Assembly: GCA_944326825.1 (NCBI GenBank)
Contig: CALVFL010000016.1
Location: 1 to 59,112 of the forward strand
Source: an uncultured Erysipelotrichaceae bacterium
GTDB taxonomy: Bacteria > Bacillota_I > Bacilli_A > Erysipelotrichales > Erysipelotrichaceae
DNA: 59,112 nucleotides
Direction of reading: 5' to 3'
The translations under genes were made by a program, and so were the position numbers. The notes below the pieces were generated by a model. It did not search any database. It was given only the letters and a program-made list of their open reading frames with translations, and had not been told where the DNA came from. How positions within the stretch are numbered: position 1 is the first letter of the stretch; each line of letters opens with the position of its first letter. Of this stretch, positions 31,756-39,191 are shown in pieces.

Positions 31756-32643
31756 ATGAGCAGATTTAAAAAAGGGATAATCGTATCGAATATTCTGGAT
31801 CCTTTAAGCAAAGATCCAAAAGATTTGAAAGTAGTCTATCAAAGACTTTTCGCTGAAAAGCGCTATGAAGCTATTGAAACAAGGGTTTTAAAAGATGAAT
31901 CGCTGATCGAGTATTATAATGAGATCAAAAAACCAAATGTCAGTTTAGAAGCTTATGTCACCGGTGATCTTTCAAGGATGGGTCTTTCTTTGTCTTCGGT
32001 AAATGAAGAAAGCCGACATAAGGCTATTGAATATACTAAAGAAATGCTGGATTTAGGAAATCTTGTCGATCTTGATTATTTAGGTATTGCTTCTGGGAAG
32101 GCTGATAGTCCTAATACCCTTTGGGGTTTGGATATGTTTGTATCATCGCTTTGTGAACTCTTTGAATATGTTTTAAAAAAGGGTTACAAGACAAAACTGG
32201 CTATTGAACCTTTAGATCAGTATGCCCATAAATGCAATGTCATCGGCAGTTTGGATCTGACCTTAAGGATGGTAAGACGTTTAGAAGCTTTGGGTTATGA
32301 TCATCGTAACTACATCATCACCTTCGACAGTGCGCATGTCGCTTTGAATGAAGATGATTTTGAAGAAACGATCGCTAAGCTTGCTCCTTATATCTACAAG
32401 ATCCACTTTGCCAATGCTGTCTTGGATAAAAATGATCCGTTATACGGTGACAACCACATGGCTTTTGAAGGCGGTTTTATGAATGAAGAAGTTGCTGTTG
32501 CGATCTTAAAACAGGCTAAAAAATATATTGATCATGATGTAGAAGTATCTTTAGAGATCAGAGAGAAAGATAAAGATAAAGCCTGGGATCTTGAAAACTA
32601 TGCTTATGACTTTTTGAATAAAGTTTTAAAAGAAGTAGAATGA
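31756..32643 (+). CDS. TIM-barrel sugar isomerase/epimerase-like protein
   Basis: A 295-residue protein of the xylose-isomerase-like TIM-barrel superfamily. The segments LAIEPLDQYAHKCNVIGS, ITFDSAHVAL and YIYKIHFANAV, plus VSLEIREKDKD near the end, supply the Glu/Asp/His residues that usually bind a divalent metal. It probably interconverts or dehydrates a sugar or sugar acid phosphate. AAGGAG precedes the ATG. It is the first gene of an operon ending in PTS genes and is probably the step before the aldolase. Confidence 0.78.
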   Translation: MSRFKKGIIVSNILDPLSKDPKDLKVVYQRLFAEKRYEAIETRVLKDESLIEYYNEIKKPNVSLEAYVTGDLSRMGLSLSSVNEESRHKAIEYTKEMLDLGNLVDLDYLGIASGKADSPNTLWGLDMFVSSLCELFEYVLKKGYKTKLAIEPLDQYAHKCNVIGSLDLTLRMVRRLEALGYDHRNYIITFDSAHVALNEDDFEETIAKLAPYIYKIHFANAVLDKNDPLYGDNHMAFEGGFMNEEVAVAILKQAKKYIDHDVEVSLEIREKDKDKAWDLENYAYDFLNKVLKEVE

Positions 32644-32645
32644 TT

Positions 32646-32667
32646 TGCAACAATCATCTTGCACAAC
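32646..32667. promoter_or_regulatory. TGCAACAA site before the aldolase gene
   Basis: TTGCAACAAT followed by TTGCACAAC repeats the half-site of the operator at 31680-31696. The TGCAA and TTGCA arms are spaced about one base wider than there. It lies in the 82-nt gap between the isomerase and aldolase genes. Confidence 0.4.
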
Positions 32668-32725
32668 TATGAAAAAATCTACTTTGTGAAAATGCTAACA
32701 TGGACTTGTGAAAGGAGAAAAGATA

Positions 32726-33331
32726 ATGAAAGGTACTGTTACAACTATCCTTCGTGGATTCTCTTATGAAAAAGTCAGATGTGTATGCGAAGCGCTTTGT
32801 CAAAGTGAGAAGATCAAAAATGTTGAGATCACTTTGAATACGCCTAATGCCTATGAAACGATCGAAAAGATCGCCAAGGAATTCAAAGACCGTTTATCGA
32901 TCGGTGCTGGCACCGTCAAGACTTTCGACGAATTGAAAAAGGTTATTGATTGCGGCATTGAATTTGTATTATCTCCTTGCGGCTATACCAAAGAGATGAT
33001 CGACTACTGCCATGATCATAATGTGATCGCCATACCGGCTGCCTTTACTCCCAGCGAGATCTTTACTCAATATTCTTACGGAGCTGATATAATAAAGGTT
33101 TTCCCGGCCAATGAATTATCTAAGGGTTATGCCAAAAAAGCCATGGAGCCTTTAGGCGATATTCCTTTAATGGCTGTCGGCGGTGTAAATGCCACTAATG
33201 TCAAAGAACACTTTGACGGCGGTTACAAGTATGTCGGAACATGCTGGGGATTATTCAAAAAAGAAGATGTTGAAAACATGAACATGGAAGGATTAGTCAA
33301 TTCGATCAAAGAATTTGAAGCAAGAATGTAA
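32726..33331 (+). CDS. KDPG/KHG-type aldolase
   Basis: A 201-residue class I aldolase of the Eda family, which splits 2-keto-3-deoxy sugar acid phosphates to pyruvate and an aldehyde. The catalytic glutamate is E34 in NVEITLN, the Schiff-base lysine is K124 in ADIIKVFPA, and the phosphate loop is MAVGGVN. The arginine at position 10 (ILRG) matches the usual active-site Arg. The ATG at 32726 has AAAGGAG 7 nt upstream; an in-frame GTG at 32708 is less likely. It sits between the isomerase and the PRD regulator, so its substrate is probably derived from the PTS sugar. Confidence 0.85.
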   Translation: MKGTVTTILRGFSYEKVRCVCEALCQSEKIKNVEITLNTPNAYETIEKIAKEFKDRLSIGAGTVKTFDELKKVIDCGIEFVLSPCGYTKEMIDYCHDHNVIAIPAAFTPSEIFTQYSYGADIIKVFPANELSKGYAKKAMEPLGDIPLMAVGGVNATNVKEHFDGGYKYVGTCWGLFKKEDVENMNMEGLVNSIKEFEARM

Positions 33332-33334
33332 ATT

Positions 33335-35257
33335 ATGCAAACAAATAAGAAAAGAAAACTGTTAGAACTGCTTTTAAAACAAAACGGCATCGTTACGGTA
33401 AGTGAATATGCCAATGTTTTAGGCATGTCTAAAAGAAGTATCTATTCTTATTTGGATGATTTGGAAGATGAGATCAAACGCTACGGGTTATCGATCAAAC
33501 GTATCCCCTCCAAAGGTATTATGATCACCCGCAATGATGAATTTAAAGAAGAAGTCGTCATCAGTGAAGCAAACGATGAGTATTCTTTAAGTTCCAGACG
33601 TTTTGAACTCATCAACCGTTTGCTTATCAAAGGCAAGACGATCGACATGGTCGATTTTGCGATCGAGTTTTATGTTTCAGAGAGTTCGATCAGAAATGAT
33701 ATCTCTTATCTCAACAACATTCTGATCAACTGCAACGAAGTCCGGATCGCCATATCACGCAATCAGATCTATGTCGATAAGAAGAGCGAATCAGATCTTT
33801 TAAGAGCAATCATCTATTTAAACGGCATCATAACTTCAGAATTGTCGCTTGATGATAAAGAGAAATATATTGCCAGCATTTATGATGAGAATATCGTAAA
33901 TGAAGTCCATCAGATCGTTCGAGGCTATATCGATGCTTTGGAACTTAATATCGCCGAGCACTATATCGAACATATCTGCAATGTCTTAATAACGCTCTCA
34001 TCAAGAGTCAAGGGCGGACATCATGTGGAAAATAACGATAATCTGCTCGATTATGACCGTATCAAGATGATGGCTGACGCTCTTTTGAGCAAACAGTTTC
34101 TGGAAACGATCTCGCATCGCTTGAACTTAAACTTTGAACTTGGCGATATCAACTTCGTATCCAGCTATTTAAGAGCTGATAGGATCCAGATATCCAACTT
34201 TGATAAGATCGAAAGCAAGGATCTGCAAGTATTCAGATGTATTCTTGGAAGACTGGAAAAGATCATCGGCATCAGACTGGATGAAGAAGATGAACTTGTC
34301 AAAAATCTGCTCATTCACATGAATGCCATGGTCTATCGTTTAAGAAATGACATCATCATTACCAACAGTCTTTTAGAGAATATCAAATCAGAATTCGGTG
34401 TACTCTTTAATGTATTGTCTGTTGTCTTTGAAACGGAAAACAGCAGTTTAGACATCAAGATCACTGATGATGAGATCGGTTATTTGCTGATCCATATCCA
34501 AAACATCATTGAAAGACAAAAGAAGACCAAAAACATTCTGCTGGTATGCCCGCATGGCGCAGTTACTTCCAATCTGATCTTAAGTCAGATCAGAGAACTG
34601 CTTCCGGCATACAACTTTATCGAAACGATCTCGATCGATCGGGTGGATAAAGTAAGACTGGATTCCATTGATTTTGTAATATCAACGATCGATATCAACG
34701 GCATCGATAAACCCGTTATCAAGATATCACCGATCATTTCTAAAGATGATATCCGCAATATCTACAACTTCTATCAAAACCTGATCTTCAACAATCATGA
34801 ATATTTGCATGAATATGAACATCTGGCCAGGTTTGTCGATAAAGATCTCGTTTTTGAGATGAGCGATATCGCTAAAGAAGATCTGATCAAAAGAGTTTGC
34901 ATCAAACTTTATGATGAAGGCGTCGTGACCAGGGACTATTTCGATTCCCTTTTAAGAAGAGAGATGATCTCTTCGACGGACAATATCTATGGTTTCGCTT
35001 TGCCGCATGGTGATATCAAATATGTAGAAAAGACCAAGCTTTGTGTCGTACTTTTGAAAAAGCCGCTGCATTGGAACAAACATCAGGTAAGCATCGTCAT
35101 CTTCTTCAACATCCATTATGATGACTTGCAAAGTTCCAAGAAGATCTTGGATGACATCTATAACCTGATGCATTCTGAGCGGTTTAAAGAGCTGATGCGT
35201 CAAGGCATCGGCAAAGAAGAATTTTTAGAGTTTATTAAGAAGGATCAAAATGATTAA
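33335..35257 (+). CDS. PRD-containing PTS transcriptional regulator (BglG/ManR type)
   Basis: A 640-residue regulator. The N-terminal helix-turn-helix (ILNCNEVRIAI follows a second HTH) spans about residues 5-160. Two PTS regulation domains occupy about 170-390. An EIIB-like domain has ILLVCPHGAVTSNLI with its phospho-cysteine near 408, and a C-terminal EIIA-like domain has YGFALPHGD with phospho-histidine. Such proteins activate PTS operons according to phosphorylation by the PTS. The start is 4 nt after the aldolase gene and lacks a clear ribosome site, so translation is probably coupled. It overlaps the EIIA gene by 8 nt. Confidence 0.87.
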   Translation: MQTNKKRKLLELLLKQNGIVTVSEYANVLGMSKRSIYSYLDDLEDEIKRYGLSIKRIPSKGIMITRNDEFKEEVVISEANDEYSLSSRRFELINRLLIKGKTIDMVDFAIEFYVSESSIRNDISYLNNILINCNEVRIAISRNQIYVDKKSESDLLRAIIYLNGIITSELSLDDKEKYIASIYDENIVNEVHQIVRGYIDALELNIAEHYIEHICNVLITLSSRVKGGHHVENNDNLLDYDRIKMMADALLSKQFLETISHRLNLNFELGDINFVSSYLRADRIQISNFDKIESKDLQVFRCILGRLEKIIGIRLDEEDELVKNLLIHMNAMVYRLRNDIIITNSLLENIKSEFGVLFNVLSVVFETENSSLDIKITDDEIGYLLIHIQNIIERQKKTKNILLVCPHGAVTSNLILSQIRELLPAYNFIETISIDRVDKVRLDSIDFVISTIDINGIDKPVIKISPIISKDDIRNIYNFYQNLIFNNHEYLHEYEHLARFVDKDLVFEMSDIAKEDLIKRVCIKLYDEGVVTRDYFDSLLRREMISSTDNIYGFALPHGDIKYVEKTKLCVVLLKKPLHWNKHQVSIVIFFNIHYDDLQSSKKILDDIYNLMHSERFKELMRQGIGKEEFLEFIKKDQND

Positions 35258-35714
35258 AAGAGAGTTAGTATTTTTTAAAAACGATCTAAAGAGTCAGGAC
35301 GAATGTCTTAGATATATGGCTGATGCCGTCAATAAACTGGGACTTTTGTCTGATGAAGAAACTTATCTGCAGGCTGTTTATAAAAGAGAAGAGGAGTTCT
35401 CAACAGCTGTAGGCTTTGATGTCGCTATCCCGCATGGCATGTCTGATGCCGTAAATGAGGCTTTCATCGCTTTTTTGAAAACTGATGTGCCGATCTTATG
35501 GGGGAAGGGCGATGATGCCAAGGAAGTTAAACTGATCTTTATGATCGGAGTACCGGAAAAAGAAAAGAACGTTACTCATCTTAAATTCATATCACAGATC
35601 AGCCGCCATTTGATCGATGAAAAGTTTAGAAGCGATCTGTTGAATTGTAAGGATGCTGATGAAGCATACAATTATCTGAATGTGATAAACGACGGAATCA
35701 AAGGAGGAAAATAA
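35250..35714 (+). CDS. PTS fructose-family EIIA component
   Basis: A 154-residue EIIA of the fructose/mannitol type. The phosphorylated histidine is H62 in FDVAIPHGMSDAV. It accepts phosphate from HPr and passes it to the EIIB encoded next. It overlaps the regulator gene and ends with a 1-nt overlap (TAATG) with EIIB, so the PTS genes are translated together. Confidence 0.9.
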   Translation: MIKRELVFFKNDLKSQDECLRYMADAVNKLGLLSDEETYLQAVYKREEEFSTAVGFDVAIPHGMSDAVNEAFIAFLKTDVPILWGKGDDAKEVKLIFMIGVPEKEKNVTHLKFISQISRHLIDEKFRSDLLNCKDADEAYNYLNVINDGIKGGK

Positions 35715-36028
35715 TGTACGTTGTAGGAATTACAGCATGCCCGACTGGCATTGCCCACACTTATATGGCTCAGGAATCTTTAGAAAAAGAATTAGCTAAA
35801 AGAGGTTATGAGTATAAGGTCGAAACACAGGGTTCGATCGGTGTTGAAAACGAACTTGAACAGGAAGAAGTAGATCGTGCTGACATGATCATTCTTTGTG
35901 TAAGTATTCAAATTGAAAATCAGGAAAGATTTGACGACAAAAAAGTCTTCTATGGCGATGTCGATGAATGCATCTCTCATCCTGACAGAGTAGTTGATAA
36001 GGCTTTAGAGTTCTACGGCCTTAAATAA
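35714..36028 (+). CDS. PTS fructose-family EIIB component
   Basis: A 104-residue EIIB. The phosphocysteine is C9 in ITACPTGIAHTYMA, a strongly conserved fructose-family signature. GGAGG precedes the ATG. It phosphorylates the incoming sugar at the EIIC encoded just downstream. Confidence 0.92.
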   Translation: MYVVGITACPTGIAHTYMAQESLEKELAKRGYEYKVETQGSIGVENELEQEEVDRADMIILCVSIQIENQERFDDKKVFYGDVDECISHPDRVVDKALEFYGLK

Positions 36029-36047
36029 AGATTGAAAGGGGATAATT

Positions 36048-37103
36048 ATGAATCTTAAACAAGAACTCAAAAACATCCAAAAGGCTCTGTTGACTGGTTG
36101 TTCATACATGATGCCTTTGGTCGTAGCTGGTGGTATCAGCTTCGCAATCTCATTACTTGGTGGTACTGCAACCGATAGCGGTATGGTAGTAGCCAATGAC
36201 TTCATGGCTAATGTCAAGATCATTGGTCAGGCTGGTCTATTCATGATGGTTCCGGTCATGGGCGCTTATATCGCTTACTCGATTGCCGGACGTCCAGGTC
36301 TTACCCCAGGTTTCATCTTAGGTTATATCGCTAATAATACTGTTGGTGAAACAGGTGTTAAATCAGGTTTCTTAGGTGCTTTGGTATTAGGCATCATTGC
36401 CGGTTACTTCGTAAAATGGATGAAGGGCTGGAAGGTTCCTACTTATATCAAATCAGTTATGCCGATCCTGATCATTCCATTACTTTCCACTTTCCTTATC
36501 GGTGTCGTTTACATTTATGTATTGGCTTTACCTTTAGGAGCTCTATTAAACTTCTTAGTTGGATTCTTAGGTGATCTTAACGGAACCAACCAGATCTTAT
36601 TCGCTGTAGTATTAGGCGCTATCTGTGAGATCGATATGGGTGGTCCGTTGACTAAGACAGTTACGATGTTTACTATTGCGCTTATTTCTGAAGGTATCTA
36701 TGCACCTAATGGTATGTATCGTGTCTGTGTCGGTATCCCGCCAATGGCTATCTGGTTATCATCAGTAGTTTTCCGCAACAAGTGGACAGATGTTGACAGA
36801 ACAGCTGCCAAATCGGCTGGTATCATGGGTGTATTCGGTCTTACTGAAGGTGCTATCCCATTCGCTATCGCTGATTTAAAACACGTTTTACCTGCCAATA
36901 TCCTTGGCTGTATCGTCGGTTCAGTCATCGCTTGTCTGACTGGTGTTGAATCTCCGGTACCGCATGGTTCATTCATCACTTTACCGATGGTCACCAACAA
37001 GATCTGGTTCTGTGTAGCTATCGTCGTTGGAACGGTGGTTGCGGCTGTCGTTATGGGTCTTACTAAAAAACCGGTAGAGCAGATCAAAGCTAAAAACGAA
37101 TAG
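36048..37103 (+). CDS. PTS fructose-family EIIC permease
   Basis: A 351-residue membrane permease with about nine hydrophobic segments. Family segments are GCSYMMPLVVAGGISFA, MMVPVMGAYIAYSIAGRPGLTPGFI, EIDMGGPLTKT and LTEGAIPFA. It lacks fused A and B domains, which are separate genes here. The transported sugar is unknown; the neighbouring isomerase and aldolase suggest a sugar or sugar acid that leads to a 2-keto-3-deoxy intermediate rather than fructose itself. A terminator follows. Confidence 0.9.
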   Translation: MNLKQELKNIQKALLTGCSYMMPLVVAGGISFAISLLGGTATDSGMVVANDFMANVKIIGQAGLFMMVPVMGAYIAYSIAGRPGLTPGFILGYIANNTVGETGVKSGFLGALVLGIIAGYFVKWMKGWKVPTYIKSVMPILIIPLLSTFLIGVVYIYVLALPLGALLNFLVGFLGDLNGTNQILFAVVLGAICEIDMGGPLTKTVTMFTIALISEGIYAPNGMYRVCVGIPPMAIWLSSVVFRNKWTDVDRTAAKSAGIMGVFGLTEGAIPFAIADLKHVLPANILGCIVGSVIACLTGVESPVPHGSFITLPMVTNKIWFCVAIVVGTVVAAVVMGLTKKPVEQIKAKNE

Positions 37104-37126
37104 TTAAAGTAAACAAATCAATACTG

Positions 37127-37160
37127 AAAAATACGGGTCATTTTGGCCCGTATTTTCATT
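37127..37160 (+). terminator. Terminator of the PTS operon
   Basis: AAAATACGGG (37127-37136) and CCCGTATTTT (37147-37156) form a 10-bp stem with T residues downstream. Confidence 0.85.
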
Positions 37161-37444
37161 GACACATGACCTGTTTACTAAATCATGAGAATATTAAGTC
37201 AAAAAGCATTAAGATACTTTTATTTTAATTATTCGTGTAAGTAGATGTAATAATTTATAAATTATTCATGTATATTAGTGTTAAAATAAAGAAAAGTATT
37301 ACATATTTCAACACAAAACCTATAAACCTGCTTGCGCCATCAAGATCTCGGCAAAAAACTTCGGTTTTGAAAACAACATAAAGACGATCCCTCTTTATGC
37401 TGTATTTTGTATCTGAAAGATAAACATATCATTAAATAGACAAT
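37161..37444. other. Convergent intergenic region, no gene seen
   Basis: AT-rich and without an open frame of note. It contains a perfect 18-bp palindrome AATAATTTATAAATTATT (37249-37266) and a hairpin CATAAAGA/TCTTTATG near 37377-37400. No promoter or RNA family was recognised. Confidence 0.5.
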
Positions 37445-37477
37445 AAAAAAGGCTTAGGAAGTGAATCTTAAGCCTTT
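37445..37477 (-). terminator. Terminator of the HerA-like gene
   Basis: AAAGGCTTA and TAAGCCTTT pair; on the minus strand a run of T residues follows (A run 37445-37450). Confidence 0.78.
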
Positions 37478-37487
37478 AGTCTAAAAT

Positions 37488-39023
37488 TTATTTTTTAAAT
37501 AAAGTACCAAAGAGGTTACGGGCTAAGCTGGCTCCGACATTTCCGCCGAGCTTTTTGCCGAACTTGCCAAATGAACCGCCAAGGGCATTGCCGATCTCTC
37601 TGCCGATCGTACCGGCAGCAGTAGAACCGACTGATTTAATGCTTCTGGTGACTTCTTTCATTTCCTTATCATGAGCTTTCTTAAGCTCTTTTTCTTCTTT
37701 GCTTTGTTCGATAGCTTCTTCTTTAAGCGTATTTTGACGGCTTAAGAATTCATAAGCTGATTCCGGATCGCTTGGTGTATTGTACTTTAAGTAAAGATTG
37801 GAAGTTTTGATGTTTTGTTCGATAAGTGCTTTATCACCATGGCCCATCTTAGATAGCGGCGGCAAGATAAAGGCATCTTCAACAACAGTCGGTACACCTT
37901 CTTCATCAAGCGTTGATACCAAGGCTTCACCGATACCCATCTTTTCCAAGGTTTCTAAAGTATCGATATCCGGATTTTCTCTGAATGATTCAGCTACATC
38001 CTTTAAGGCTTTTCTTTCTTTAGGAGTGAAAGCTCTCAGGGCATGTTCGATCTTAGTTGATAACTGTGCCAAGACACCGCCTGGAATATCGCTTGGTGTT
38101 TGCGTGATGAAATAAACGCCGACACCTTTAGATCTGATCAGTTTGATCATCTGTTCGATCTTTTCAATAAGAGCCTCATCAGCGTTGTCAAATAGCAAGT
38201 GGGCTTCATCAAAGAAGAAGATGATCCTCGGTTTATCAAGATCGCCGACTTCTGGCAATACTTCAAAGAGTTCCGACAAGAGATAAAGCATGAATGCAGA
38301 ATATAAGCGTGGTTTATTGATAAGCGAGCTGCTGTCTAAGATATTGATCATGCCTTTGCCGCTTGGATCATTCGCAAAGAAATCAGCGATATTTATGGCT
38401 GGCTCGCCAAAGAATTCTTCACCGCCCTCTGACTCTAAAGCGACGATAGCTCTGACAATCGTTGCGATCGAAGTCGGAGCGATATTGCCGTAGTCATTTT
38501 TAAAATCATTGCGGTTTTCACTGATATAGTTTAATAAAGCCTTCAGATCCTTCGTATCCGTCAATAAGAGATTCTGATCATCGGCGATCTTGAAAGCTAC
38601 TTTTAAAAGGTCGCTTTGATTTTGGTTAAGATTTAAAATGATACTTAAAAGCTGCGGACCCATCTCTGAAGTAGTTACTCTTAAAGGGATGCCGTTTTGA
38701 CCATAGATATCAAAGAAAGTTGTCGGGAAACTTTGATAAGCGAAATCACTTCCCAAACCAAAGCGTTCCTTGCGCTCCTTCATATCATCGCTGTCTTCAC
38801 CGTTTTCGATCATTCCCGAAAGGTCGCCTTTGACATCGGCCAAAAAGACCGGTACGCCTAAGCTTGAGAATGATTCAGCCAGCACTTTTAAAGTGATCGT
38901 TTTACCTGTACCGGTAGCACCGCCGATAAAACCGTGACGGTTAGCCATCTTAGGTAAAAGGTATATTTCGTTTTCCAGTTTTTTACCGCTTTTTGCAAAA
39001 TAAATTTTTCCATCTTTGATCAT
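37488..39023 (-). CDS. HerA-like/DUF853 ATPase
   Basis: A 511-residue P-loop ATPase of the FtsK/HerA superfamily, DUF853 type (YjgR-like). Walker A is FIGGATGTGKT (32-42), and Walker B is RIIFFFDEAHLLF, followed by GVYFITQTPSDIPGGVLAQL with the sensor residues. The C-terminal 60 residues are a charged helix followed by a Gly/Ala-rich stretch (GTIGREIGNALGGSFGKFG). The cellular role of the family is unknown. GGGAGT lies before the ATG, with TATAAT further upstream; single-gene unit. Confidence 0.88.
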   Translation of the reverse strand: MIKDGKIYFAKSGKKLENEIYLLPKMANRHGFIGGATGTGKTITLKVLAESFSSLGVPVFLADVKGDLSGMIENGEDSDDMKERKERFGLGSDFAYQSFPTTFFDIYGQNGIPLRVTTSEMGPQLLSIILNLNQNQSDLLKVAFKIADDQNLLLTDTKDLKALLNYISENRNDFKNDYGNIAPTSIATIVRAIVALESEGGEEFFGEPAINIADFFANDPSGKGMINILDSSSLINKPRLYSAFMLYLLSELFEVLPEVGDLDKPRIIFFFDEAHLLFDNADEALIEKIEQMIKLIRSKGVGVYFITQTPSDIPGGVLAQLSTKIEHALRAFTPKERKALKDVAESFRENPDIDTLETLEKMGIGEALVSTLDEEGVPTVVEDAFILPPLSKMGHGDKALIEQNIKTSNLYLKYNTPSDPESAYEFLSRQNTLKEEAIEQSKEEKELKKAHDKEMKEVTRSIKSVGSTAAGTIGREIGNALGGSFGKFGKKLGGNVGASLARNLFGTLFKK

Positions 39024-39191
39024 AGTAGAATTACTCCCATTAAATTATAACGATTTTTTATGGTTTGTCTTATAAATATTATAATAAAGATGAAGAATTT
39101 AAAGATCGTTTCAGTCATTATCGAAGCGAAGTATTTTTAAAGGTATATAATGAGGGTAGTTTAAGTTCTTGCTTAAACGGGAGATAAATGT

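Noticed and set aside
37377..37400. Hairpin CATAAAGA/TCTTTATG as a small RNA or terminator
   Set aside because: The stem is short and there is no promoter or proper T run; the evidence is too weak for a feature.
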